From Oscillospiraceae bacterium (lineage in GTDB: Bacteria; Bacillota; Clostridia; Oscillospirales; JAKOTC01): 21,507 nucleotides of DNA. The number at the start of each line of letters is the position of its first letter. Position 1 is the first letter of the stretch. This document shows positions 8,034 through 14,860 of the stretch, piece after piece. The position numbers and the translations under genes were made by a program. The stretch is taken from NCBI GenBank assembly GCA_035353335.1, contig DAOPZJ010000044.1, forward strand, positions 1 through 21,507, in the 5' to 3' direction. The notes beneath the pieces are model-generated. The model saw only the letters and a program-made list of their open reading frames with translations. It ran no database searches and was not told the DNA's origin.

Positions 8034-8938
8034 ACGGCAACATCAGAGAATACGCAAAACTCGGGCTGGTTCATCATATGCTCTATCAAAACTGCGTCAA
8101 CGATCCCGTATACCACGCAGACACGCTTGCGAGATTTGCAAGCATATCCGATATCGAGACCTTTGATTTTTGTGTACCATATGCCGAGCCGTGGCGCTCG
8201 AAAGCGATTGATGCGGTGAAACACTTCAGCAAGGAATCGGCTTATGCCATGCACTTATTCCCGGCGCGTAAAATCTCGCTCGGGTCGATTGATCTGACCG
8301 AGCGCGAACTCACCAAAATCATCGTGCGGGATCAAATCGAGCAGGCGGTCAAAGCCGGAGCAATGAGTTTTGTATTCGTCTCGGGCGCGGACATTCCGGA
8401 ACACCGAGCCGAGGCGCAAGAGCAGTTTAATGAGTTTTGCCTGTGGTTTTGCAAGGAGCTCGAACCATACGGCATCACCGCGCTGCTTGAACCGTTTGAC
8501 CGAACGGTGGATAAGAAGTTTTTATACGGCCCGATTGACGAATGCGTCGAACTTGTTGATCGTGTCGGCAAGATACATAACAACATCGGAATCGAACTGG
8601 ATATCGCGCACCTGCCGCTGATGGGTGAGGACATCCGCGAGTCCATTTTAAAATGCGGCAATAGGATTCAACGTGTCCATCTGGGCAATTGCGTGCTCAA
8701 AGACAAATGCTGCCCGCTCTATGGCGACATGCACCCGCCGATAGGTATTGAGGGCGGCGAAATCTGCGAACGCGAACTGACAATCGCATTAAAAGCGCTG
8801 CTTGAAATTGACTATCTTGACAAATCCAAACGCAACCCGCTGGTGCTTGAAATGCGCCCCATTGACGGAGAGAACTCCATAGAGCGAACGATTGCCGATT
8901 CATTTGCGTTGCTTGACAGGGCCTGGGCAGCCATGTGA
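8030..8938 (+). CDS. Xylose-isomerase-like TIM-barrel protein (sugar phosphate isomerase/epimerase superfamily)
   Basis: The protein has 302 residues and belongs to the AP-endonuclease-2/xylose-isomerase-like TIM-barrel superfamily, whose members are metal-dependent sugar isomerases, epimerases or related enzymes. Putative metal ligands fall in the right strands: E154 (ALLEPFDR), D191 (IELDIAHLPL), H217 (QRVHLGNC) and E274 (LVLEMRP). A distinctive YGDMHPPIGIEGGE loop lies at residues 231-244. Its ATG overlaps the M55 peptidase stop by four bases, so the two are coupled and may act on the same compound. The substrate is unknown, and nothing in the sequence decides between isomerase, epimerase and lyase activity. 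It is the last gene of the + strand run and ends directly against the convergent ABC operon. Confidence 0.82.
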   Translation: MNGNIREYAKLGLVHHMLYQNCVNDPVYHADTLARFASISDIETFDFCVPYAEPWRSKAIDAVKHFSKESAYAMHLFPARKISLGSIDLTERELTKIIVRDQIEQAVKAGAMSFVFVSGADIPEHRAEAQEQFNEFCLWFCKELEPYGITALLEPFDRTVDKKFLYGPIDECVELVDRVGKIHNNIGIELDIAHLPLMGEDIRESILKCGNRIQRVHLGNCVLKDKCCPLYGDMHPPIGIEGGEICERELTIALKALLEIDYLDKSKRNPLVLEMRPIDGENSIERTIADSFALLDRAWAAM

Positions 8939-9715
8939 TTACGAGCCGGTGGATTTATAGTGTTTGACGCCGAACTTCCAAAATAACAGACACGGAAAAA
9001 TATAGAGCGCGGCAATCAACGGCAGAAACATATAAAGTTTGTTCTGCGATTGGCCGATCAGATATAAAAACGGGTAATATTGAAACAGCGCAATCGGAAT
9101 AACATAGGTTAAGAATTTTAGAACGCCCTCGCCGTAGATCGACAGCGGGTATTTGCCGAATTCGCGGGTACCGTCGGTGAAGATATTCATAAATTCCAGT
9201 CCCTCGATGGTGAAAAAGCAAATGCTTGCGTAGACGACGAACAAGCCCGCGTAGACAATAAATCCACCTATAATCATAAAAGCCAATGTCAGAATCCGGT
9301 CGGGCGTCCAATTTACGCCGCTATTTGCGATGGCGTATGCGAGCAATCCGACCGATACCAGAAAACGTCCCATTCGGGAAAAATCGATGCGCGTGGACAG
9401 CACCTGCAATATCTCATTGCGCGGGCGCACCATGATCCGGTCGAATTCGCCGTTTGAGATGATGCCCCGGAACGTGTCAAAGCCGCGTACAAAGCACTCG
9501 GCAAGCGAAAATGACGCAAGCAGTACGCCGAAGCACAGCAACACCTGCGAAAACGTGAAGCCCTCGACCGAGTTGAAGCGGCTGAACATATAATACACAC
9601 CCAAAAAACCCGTAAAAGAGACCAGAAACTGCCCGATTACCGTCAGCACAAACGAGGTTTTATATTGCATTTGGCTACGCAGCAGAACCGAGGCATATTT
9701 AAAATACAATTTCAT
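8939..9715 (-). CDS. ABC-2 type exporter permease, second subunit
   Basis: This is a membrane subunit of an ABC-2 exporter with 258 residues and about six hydrophobic segments. The N-terminus (MKLYFKYASVLLRSQMQYKT) and the segment with ISNGEFDRIMVRPRNEILQV are typical of the uncharacterised ABC2_membrane_6 family, which usually occurs as a pair of permeases with one ATPase. A conserved block before the last helices reads EGVLKFLTYVIPIALFQYYP. It is the last gene of the operon. Its ATG overlaps the stop of the DUF6886-like gene by four bases. Its stop codon directly touches the stop of the convergent TIM-barrel gene, with no spacer. The substrate is unknown; lipids, peptides and drugs are all possible for this class. 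Confidence 0.88.
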   Translation of the reverse strand: MKLYFKYASVLLRSQMQYKTSFVLTVIGQFLVSFTGFLGVYYMFSRFNSVEGFTFSQVLLCFGVLLASFSLAECFVRGFDTFRGIISNGEFDRIMVRPRNEILQVLSTRIDFSRMGRFLVSVGLLAYAIANSGVNWTPDRILTLAFMIIGGFIVYAGLFVVYASICFFTIEGLEFMNIFTDGTREFGKYPLSIYGEGVLKFLTYVIPIALFQYYPFLYLIGQSQNKLYMFLPLIAALYIFPCLLFWKFGVKHYKSTGS

Positions 9716-10245
9716 GTTTTTCCCTCCTCCGGTTTTGCTTTTGCATAAGCCATGCGGCAGATCGACCAGTTGAAGCCAGTCTTTTTAATTTCCTCGGAAA
9801 TCTCCCAAAGGTTATTCACCGTCATCAGAGCGACATTCCGCCTTTTCAATTCGCTCTTCAAATCGGTAACTACGGTTTTTCCGGTCGGAATCTGCGGTTT
9901 TTCGGAAACGTAATATCCCGCAACTTCATCTTGAAGATAAAAACCTGAGGGGTCGAAGTGATACAGGTACAGCATGATTTTGCGCAGCCGCTCCATCCAG
10001 TCGGTCTCTATAATAACTGCATGGGAATACCCGTTCGGTAAACAGCGATTGATATCATCCTGAGTGGTGTTTTTGCCGATGTGATAAGTCACCCGGGGAC
10101 AGTTGCGCGGAGTCAGAAAGTTGGGCAGCGTCCGTTCGCACAGCGCCCAGACCAATCCGATGTTCGGGTTCAAATCCTTGCGGGAAGGCAGACGCGGCTC
10201 AAAGCGTTCGATATTCGATTCTTCGCTCACATGATATAAAAACAT
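9712..10245 (-). CDS. DUF6886-like small protein encoded inside an ABC exporter operon
   Basis: The 177-residue soluble protein has no signal peptide or membrane segment. I recognise it as resembling the DUF6886 family from its opening FLYHVSEESNIERFEPRLP, the LVWALCERTLPNFLTPRNCPRVTY block (given here in two overlapping pieces: LVWALCERTLPNFL and TPRNCPRVTY) and GFYLQDEVAGYYVSE near residue 101. No function is known to me for this family. The HVSE start and the later E-containing GYYVSE faintly recall ADP-ribosyltransferase-like folds, but this is speculation. It lies between the two permease genes: two bases after the first permease stop, with a G-rich ribosome site (GGGGGG) just upstream, and overlapping the second permease by four bases. 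This makes it part of the operon, not a chance neighbour. Confidence 0.78.
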   Translation of the reverse strand: MFLYHVSEESNIERFEPRLPSRKDLNPNIGLVWALCERTLPNFLTPRNCPRVTYHIGKNTTQDDINRCLPNGYSHAVIIETDWMERLRKIMLYLYHFDPSGFYLQDEVAGYYVSEKPQIPTGKTVVTDLKSELKRRNVALMTVNNLWEISEEIKKTGFNWSICRMAYAKAKPEEGKT

Positions 10246-10247
10246 TT

Positions 10248-11051
10248 TTAACCCCCCTGCACCACGATTTTTTTAAGAGCCCGCGACATCGCGAACCGCC
10301 CGATGAGCCACAGAGCCGCCAACCAAAAAATTTGAATCAAGATGGTTTTATAGGCCTCAAAACCCGACAGATAACCGTTGTAAATCTGGAACGGTGCATT
10401 TTGCATATAGGCGAACGGGAAAATGTATAAAACTTTCTGAACACTCTCAGGAAAGAACGGCAGCGGAATAATCGCACCTGAGAGAAACTCAGTGATGCTG
10501 CCAAACAGAATCCGAATTCCCAACGAGGACAGCATATAAAATGTCGCGATATAGACTAACATCACTACCGAAACCGCCAACAGTGACCCCAAACCGAGCG
10601 AAAGAATAAATAACAGACCTGCACTCAAAGACATCGGTGCTGACAAATTGAACGGCACGGGCAAAAAAACTGCCACAATTAAAATCGGCAGACAGCGCAG
10701 CAAAACTCTTGCCACTCGCGCCGCGATGTTTTTAATAAACCACATGGAGTAGAGGTCAACAGGCCGGCAGAGCTCATAGGCGATATTGCCGCCCGTGATT
10801 GCGTCAAAGATATCGTTTTCAAAAGACCATGCCGCATAAAGCATTAAAAAAGCCTGCTGCATCCAGATGTAATTCGCCAGCTGCGGAAAAGTCATCGGGA
10901 ACTCGTTTGCACCGCTTTTGTAAAATGCCCAAAAAATTAGCAGCGTCATAAATCCCCAGAAAAACTGCGTTGCCATTCCGGCATACGCGGCAGCGCGATA
11001 TTGCAATCCATTAATAAATCTGATTTTAAAGAAGGCCAGGTACTTTCTCAT
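10248..11051 (-). CDS. ABC-2 type exporter permease, first subunit
   Basis: This is the second membrane subunit of the exporter, with 267 residues and about six hydrophobic segments. It starts MRKYLAFFKIRFINGLQYRA, typical of the ABC2_membrane_6 family, and contains FDAITGGNIAYELCRPVDLY, the cytoplasmic coupling region that corresponds to the GEFDRIMVRP segment in the partner permease. The C-terminal part carries a hydrophobic FPFAYMQNAPFQIYNGYLSG segment. The ATG overlaps the ATPase stop by four bases and the gene is followed two bases later by the DUF6886-like gene. Low identity between the two permeases implies a heterodimeric channel. The substrate is unknown. Confidence 0.88.
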   Translation of the reverse strand: MRKYLAFFKIRFINGLQYRAAAYAGMATQFFWGFMTLLIFWAFYKSGANEFPMTFPQLANYIWMQQAFLMLYAAWSFENDIFDAITGGNIAYELCRPVDLYSMWFIKNIAARVARVLLRCLPILIVAVFLPVPFNLSAPMSLSAGLLFILSLGLGSLLAVSVVMLVYIATFYMLSSLGIRILFGSITEFLSGAIIPLPFFPESVQKVLYIFPFAYMQNAPFQIYNGYLSGFEAYKTILIQIFWLAALWLIGRFAMSRALKKIVVQGG

Positions 11052-12022
11052 ATCCGAAATTCCTTATAAAGCGCCACGACCATCTCCTCGGCGGTTGCTC
11101 CGGCTACCGAAAGATCGGTGATTTCGGCCTGCTCGGAGATTTTGGCAATAGCAGCCGAAACCGGTATTTTTTCTGTATCAATTACAATGATTGCATGCCC
11201 GTCGAGATTATTTGAAATGCTCATGCCATCCGCGAGCCCATCCAATTTTCCGGTGTAGTCCACCGTCAGGGTCTTATGGGTCGAGTTGCGGCGTTTCAGC
11301 TCTTCCAGTTCGCCGTCGAGCAGGATTCGGCCTTTTCCGATCAATAAAATCCGCTTTGTCAAGGCTTCGATGTCCTGCATATCGTGGGTGGTCAGAATTA
11401 CGGTCGTGCCGTGCTCGCGGTTGATGGTCTTGATAAAGTCGCGTACGGCGATCTTCGAGACCGCGTCGAGGCCGATGGTCGGCTCGTCTAAAAACAGAAT
11501 TTTCGGGTCATATAATAACGACGCGGCGACTTCGCAGCGCATCCGCTGACCGAGCGAGAGTTGGCGCGCAGGTGTCCGGATGATCTCTCCGATATCAAGC
11601 AACTGCGTCATCTCGTCCAGATTCTTTTTATAGACAGCATCGCTGATTTTATAAATTTCTTTTATCAGCTCAAAGCTGTCGGCGACCGGCACATCCCACC
11701 AGAGTTGACTGCGTTGACCGAAGACCACACCGATCTCGCGCACATGGGCAATACGGTTTTTCCATGGCGTGCGTCCGTTTATCACACACTCACCGCTGTC
11801 AGGTGTAAGGATGCCGCTCATGATCTTGATCGTGCTGCTCTTCCCCGCACCGTTTGGGCCGATGTAGCCGACCATCTCGCCGTCATTGATCGTAAACGAC
11901 AAGTCGTTCAATGCGTGGATGTATGTATACTCTTTTTTGAAAAGCGCTTTGACGGCTTCGCCGAAACCCGCGTTGCGCTTGGCGATTTTGAAGGTCTTGT
12001 TGATGTTTTTCAATTCAATCAT
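11048..12022 (-). CDS. ABC exporter ATP-binding protein
   Basis: This is the cytoplasmic ATPase that powers the two permeases, with 324 residues. The motifs are complete: Walker A GPNGAGKSS (residues 55-63), Q-loop at Q103 within GVVFGQRSQLWWDVP, signature LSLGQR (155-160), Walker B ILFLDE (175-180) and switch histidine H213 in TTHDMQD. The FGQRSQLWWD segment and the extension before Walker A are typical of the uncharacterised ABC-2 ATPases that pair with ABC2_membrane_6 permeases. Residues 230-324 form a C-terminal regulatory-like domain. I chose ATG 12022 because GGGGAG lies 8-13 bases upstream; the ATG at 12037 has no ribosome site. It is the first gene of the operon and sits about 155 bases downstream of a strong promoter. 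Confidence 0.94.
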   Translation of the reverse strand: MIELKNINKTFKIAKRNAGFGEAVKALFKKEYTYIHALNDLSFTINDGEMVGYIGPNGAGKSSTIKIMSGILTPDSGECVINGRTPWKNRIAHVREIGVVFGQRSQLWWDVPVADSFELIKEIYKISDAVYKKNLDEMTQLLDIGEIIRTPARQLSLGQRMRCEVAASLLYDPKILFLDEPTIGLDAVSKIAVRDFIKTINREHGTTVILTTHDMQDIEALTKRILLIGKGRILLDGELEELKRRNSTHKTLTVDYTGKLDGLADGMSISNNLDGHAIIVIDTEKIPVSAAIAKISEQAEITDLSVAGATAEEMVVALYKEFRI

Positions 12023-12183
12023 TTTTGTTCTCCCCATTAAATGAACGCGTTGGATTAAGACGCCGAAAGAACGACATCATCATTTGAATTCGGCAGACAG
12101 CAAAATTCTCCGTTCGATATTCGGACGGAAAGTAGGTGCCGGTGAAATATCATCAAGCGTCCAGCCGCAGACGCGGAGTTTAG
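12023..12183 (-). promoter_or_regulatory. Hairpin-rich 5' leader of the ABC exporter operon
   Basis: About 155 bases separate the predicted transcription start from the ATPase ATG. Read on the - strand the leader can form several hairpins: GCGTC/GACGC close to the 5' end, a stem TCCGTcCGA-ATA-TCGaACGGA with one mismatch in the middle, and GCCGAA/TTCGGC enclosing a 20-base loop. None is followed by a U-run, so a classical attenuator is not evident. I do not recognise a known riboswitch class. The leader could regulate translation or simply be a long untranslated region. The hairpins are seen in the sequence; function is inference. Confidence 0.4.
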
Positions 12184-12212
12184 ATTATACTCAAGCGATA
12201 TCGTGTTGTCAA
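12184..12212 (-). promoter_or_regulatory. Sigma-A-type promoter of the ABC exporter operon
   Basis: On the - strand a perfect TTGACA (bases 12212-12207) and a perfect TATAAT (12189-12184) are separated by 17 bases, the consensus spacing. The predicted start is near 12177. No gene other than the exporter ATPase lies immediately downstream. It also sits just after the end of the chromate-transporter pair, so it separates the two - strand units. Such a consensus promoter predicts strong basal transcription unless repressed. Confidence 0.85.
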
Positions 12213-12252
12213 GACCTATTGCGAAAGTTTTGGAAATTTCAGCGAAAATAAA

Positions 12253-12825
12253 TCACTTGGCTAAAAAAGCACCCGCTATACCGGCGAGGACGGTCAATAG
12301 AATCGGATTTACTTTAAAGCGGATGTTTGCCACCGCAGTCACGGCAAAGACTGCGACCAGAAAAATCGATATGGTTTCGAGCGGATTCGTGAAAATGGCA
12401 GACAAAACGGCATTGGGCTGCAGCAGCACGCTTGCGGCGATCGTCGCCGCACCTGCCGCAATCAAGCCGACTGCCGCCGGTTTACCGCCCGTGAGAAAGC
12501 CGTCCATGATTTTATTACCCCGATACTTCGCAATGAAGCGCATGATCAATGTCACAATGATGAACGAGGGTAAAATCACACCGAACGTTGCAAAAACCGC
12601 GCCGAAAACGCCCGCGTAAAGATATCCGACATAGGTCGCGGCATTGATTGCAATCGGTCCCGGAACCACCATGTCAAGAGCGTTCAGATCGGCCATTTGA
12701 GCTGCAGAGATTGAAAATTTATCAGCTTCGCCGATGATCATCGACAACATTGAATAGCCGCCGCCAAAACCGAAAATACCGATTTTAAAAAAGGAAACAA
12801 ATAATTCAAATAACTTAATAATCAT
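12253..12825 (-). CDS. Chromate transporter family protein, short form (second half-gene)
   Basis: This is an integral membrane protein of 190 residues, one half of a split CHR-family transporter. The hallmark starts at FKIGIFGFGGGYSML, followed by DLNALDMVVPGPIAINAATYVGY and then several hydrophobic helices. Full-length ChrA proteins of about 400 residues contain two homologous halves; here each half is its own gene. Characterised members export chromate in exchange for sulfate or a proton, but many bacterial short pairs have untested substrates. The ATG overlaps the stop of the upstream half-gene by four bases, so the two are probably made in equal amounts and form a heterodimer. No clear terminator follows it. 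Confidence 0.9.
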   Translation of the reverse strand: MIIKLFELFVSFFKIGIFGFGGGYSMLSMIIGEADKFSISAAQMADLNALDMVVPGPIAINAATYVGYLYAGVFGAVFATFGVILPSFIIVTLIMRFIAKYRGNKIMDGFLTGGKPAAVGLIAAGAATIAASVLLQPNAVLSAIFTNPLETISIFLVAVFAVTAVANIRFKVNPILLTVLAGIAGAFLAK

Positions 12826-13388
12826 TTTTCGGCCTTCTTCTTCGATTTGATTCTCTGATAGAAATAGCCCGCAAAACCAGCCGCCAAAATGACAAAAGGC
12901 GCGCCGCCGTTCCAGAAAATCACCGCGGTAAAAGCCGCGAGCATCACGATGACCGAAAAAACGGTTTTGATATTATGCCGCCCGAGGGTGAATGCCGCGG
13001 CGAAAATCAAAGCTGCCGATGCAGCGCGAATCCCCCTGAAAGCACCGGCGACAGGTCCCTGCTGCGGGATAATATTCAACAAAATTGTTGCCGCAATCAT
13101 GAGCGCAAACGCCGAAATGGTGGCGCCGAAACCGGCCGCGAGCATCCCGAGCGTACCGGCAGCACGCCTTCCTACAAAGGTCGCGCAATTCAAAGCGATT
13201 ACACCCGGAAGGGACTGCGACAGCGTCGCGTATTCTAAAAAATCCTCACGCGGCATCATCTTATATTTGACAACAATATCGTTTTCGATGACCGGAAGCA
13301 TGGCAAGCCCTCCTGCAAAAGTAAAAGTGCCTGCTTTAAAAAAAACGACGAATAGCTGCCACAGAATTTTTAATTTTATTTTTCCCAT
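12822..13388 (-). CDS. Chromate transporter family protein, short form (first half-gene)
   Basis: This is the partner half of the CHR-family transporter, with 188 residues. It has the family start FFKAGTFTFAGGLAMLPVIE, then EYATLSQSLPGVIALNCATF and a hydrophobic C-terminal half ending in a basic tail (RIKSKKKAEK). That tail probably faces the cytoplasm, and the differing ends of the two halves fit the antiparallel topology described for short CHR pairs. A weak GGGAG ribosome site lies about 12 bases before the ATG. A likely promoter is visible at 13446-13473. Nothing nearby (no chrB-like regulator, no reductase) supports chromate specifically, so the substrate stays open. Confidence 0.9.
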   Translation of the reverse strand: MGKIKLKILWQLFVVFFKAGTFTFAGGLAMLPVIENDIVVKYKMMPREDFLEYATLSQSLPGVIALNCATFVGRRAAGTLGMLAAGFGATISAFALMIAATILLNIIPQQGPVAGAFRGIRAASAALIFAAAFTLGRHNIKTVFSVIVMLAAFTAVIFWNGGAPFVILAAGFAGYFYQRIKSKKKAEK

Positions 13389-13651
13389 GATTTATAAAAA
13401 TCTCCCGAAATAAAGCTAAAAGACCCGCATGGAAAGTCTGTATCTATTTTAACATATTAACTGTCGTTTTCAAAGGTATTATACAGATGTGTTACGAAGT
13501 GTAGTTGTTACAATCATTTCTTAACTATGCATTTTGAATTTTGTTATCTCTTGTCGAAATCCTGCTCATGTTGACCTGCAGATACCGGTTACATTACTTT
13601 AGTAAAAACGTTTGCCGCACATTTATCCGACGGACGTTTTTAAACAAAAAA
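13389..13651. other. Intergenic stretch between chromate-transporter and methyltransferase genes
   Basis: The 263 bases are richer in A and T than their surroundings and carry no convincing reading frame. Apart from one - strand promoter near the left end I see only a short palindrome (TTACTTTAGTAA, 13594-13605). A + strand TTGACC at about 13572 has no good -10 element at the right distance and no gene downstream on that strand. Confidence 0.4.
13446..13473 (-). promoter_or_regulatory. Probable promoter of the chromate-transporter pair
   Basis: On the - strand TTGAAA (13473-13468) and TAAAAT (13451-13446) are 16 bases apart, placing the transcript start near 13440, about 50 bases before the first half-gene. 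Five of six bases match in the -10 element and four in the -35 element. A perfect TATAAT at 13483-13478 nearby has no -35 partner and is less likely to be used. Confidence 0.5.
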
Positions 13652-14449
13652 TCATTTCACGCCTATTCGCATACGATAACCAAAATCCACTTCAAATTTG
13701 CGGTCGCCGAATAGGTTTTGCATGGTCTCAATCAATTTTTCCAAATCAGCTGAAATTAAACCGGGGGTTTGTTTGATAATACTCTGCAGTCCGCCCTGAC
13801 TCAGGGCGATACCGATAAAACGATCGGCGTCGCAGGGCTCGGTGTTGGAAAAGATGACTTCGCGTGTGTAACGGAAAAAACCGGTGTTTGTGATGTTTTG
13901 TAAATGTTTGTCTTTATCCCATCGAACAAAGCCGTTTTTGAAATCAAAATTTTTTTCTTCAATACGGGATACTGCGTCTGACAACTCCATGTAAGCCTTT
14001 TCGGCTTGCCAACCGCAGACCGGCGGCCAATCGCAGTCAACTGCTGCAAAGACGCCGTTTTTCTTTAAGATTCGGTCAACTTCTTTTAATGTCAAGTCCG
14101 GGTTCATCCAGTGAAACGACTGCGAACAGATCACCACATCCGCACAGTCGGATTCAAGAACTGTTTCGTGTCCGAAAGCCTTAATAAATGAGATGTTTTT
14201 GTCCGCTTTTTGTTCGGCAACAGCACGCATATCGTCATTCGGCTCGACCCCGATTACCTGTTCGCAGTGATCTTTCCAAATTTCTGTTGAAAGACCGGTT
14301 CCGCTGCCCAGATCGACCACAAGTCCCGGTTTTTTCCCAAGATACTGTGTGATAACTTCGACCGGATAAAGCGGCATCTGCGGCCGCACCTGATCGTAAG
14401 CGTTTGCAAATCCGGAAAAACGGTCGGCGTTTTTTGTGGATATGTCCAT
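13652..14449 (-). CDS. Class I SAM-dependent methyltransferase
   Basis: This is a soluble 265-residue methyltransferase of the UbiE/Methyltransf_11 type. Motif I is VVDLGSGTGLSTEIW (residues 44-58), the acidic ribose-binding residue is E69 in VIGVEPNDDM, and motif IV reads DVVICSQSFHWMNP. The QSFHWM signature is common in small-molecule methyltransferases of this group, so the acceptor is probably not DNA or RNA, but it cannot be named. An AGAGG ribosome site sits 8 bases before the ATG. It is a single gene; the tRNA terminator lies upstream at 14594-14625 and the next gene downstream begins 263 bases away with its own promoter. N- and C-termini look complete. Confidence 0.88.
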   Translation of the reverse strand: MDISTKNADRFSGFANAYDQVRPQMPLYPVEVITQYLGKKPGLVVDLGSGTGLSTEIWKDHCEQVIGVEPNDDMRAVAEQKADKNISFIKAFGHETVLESDCADVVICSQSFHWMNPDLTLKEVDRILKKNGVFAAVDCDWPPVCGWQAEKAYMELSDAVSRIEEKNFDFKNGFVRWDKDKHLQNITNTGFFRYTREVIFSNTEPCDADRFIGIALSQGGLQSIIKQTPGLISADLEKLIETMQNLFGDRKFEVDFGYRMRIGVK

Positions 14450-14593
14450 ACCTTGCCTCTTTCCGCTTTAAAAATTTCTTAATAAATATGAATTCTTCTT
14501 GCCGGTATACGTGATTAGCAGGGATTCAATGTGGGAATAGTCCCATTCCCCTTGCAGGAATTATCTCCCCAGTGAAAAAATGCTTTTAGATAT

Positions 14594-14625
14594 AAAAAAC
14601 ACCTGCAAGTTGCAAGTGCTTTTTT
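14594..14625 (-). terminator. Bidirectional rho-independent terminator after tRNA-Pro
   Basis: The hairpin at 14600-14618 has an 8-base-pair stem (CACTTGCA/TGCAGGTG on the - strand, one G-T pair) and a three-base loop. It is followed by six T on the - strand, and by seven T on the + strand after one C. It starts only a few bases after the CCA end of tRNA-Pro, so it ends the tRNA transcript. Confidence 0.85.
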
Positions 14626-14702
14626 TGGTCGGAGTGATGTGATTCGAACACACGGCCTCTTGGTCCCGAACCAAGCGCTCTACCAAACTGAGCCACACCC
14701 CG
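14626..14702 (-). tRNA. tRNA-Pro (anticodon CGG)
   Basis: The 77 bases fold as a complete cloverleaf with encoded CCA. The acceptor stem CGGGGTG pairs with CACTCCG, with one G-T. The D arm reads GCTCAGTTTGGTAGAGC, the anticodon arm is CTTGG-TTCGGGA-CCAAG giving anticodon CGG (codon CCG), and the T arm contains GTTCGAATC. It lies downstream of tRNA-Gln on the same strand and probably shares its transcript. A CGG tRNA for proline fits a genome of moderate GC content that uses CCG often, as the genes here do. Confidence 0.95.
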
Positions 14703-14860
14703 ATAATTGAACCTGCGTTGTTGACGCAGGTCGTTTGTCACGCCGGATCTGAAGTACTTATGCGTTAATTATGCACCCACTGATAATAAAGTGTACGCCG
14801 CGTGAATCCCTTTGTCCGGTCTGCACGATATTAACGCGTTCTGAAACGGGCACTGCCCGT
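14703..14860 (-). repeat. Inter-tRNA spacer rich in inverted repeats
   Basis: The 158-base spacer between the two tRNAs contains a 7-bp inverted repeat with a 1-base centre (14846-14860, ACGGGCA/TGCCCGT) directly after the CCA of tRNA-Gln. It also has an 8-bp pair GCGTTAAT/ATTAACGC at 14762-14769 and 14830-14837, and an 8-bp hairpin ACCTGCGT/ACGCAGGT (14711-14731) just before tRNA-Pro. The first hairpin is followed by only three T, so it is at best a weak terminator. I see no promoter in the spacer, so tRNA-Pro is probably read through from tRNA-Gln. Confidence 0.6.

Noticed and set aside
9712..10245. DUF6886-like protein as a toxin with the neighbouring permease as antitoxin
   Set aside because: There is no toxin motif or antitoxin-like gene; the operon structure supports a transport-linked role better.
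12023..12092. 23-codon upstream frame (starting MMMSFFRR) in the exporter leader, ending over the ATPase start
   Set aside because: It has no ribosome site and no regulatory codon run; it is noted only because its stop overlaps the ATPase ATG region.
12203..13413. Two long + strand frames opposite the chromate-transporter genes
   Set aside because: They mirror the real hydrophobic genes and give Ala/Thr/Lys-rich sequences without start signals; the - strand frames have clear CHR motifs.
14533..14550. GGGAAT/ATTCCC hairpin upstream of the methyltransferase
   Set aside because: The stem is only six pairs with no U-run and no recognisable regulatory class; it could be chance.
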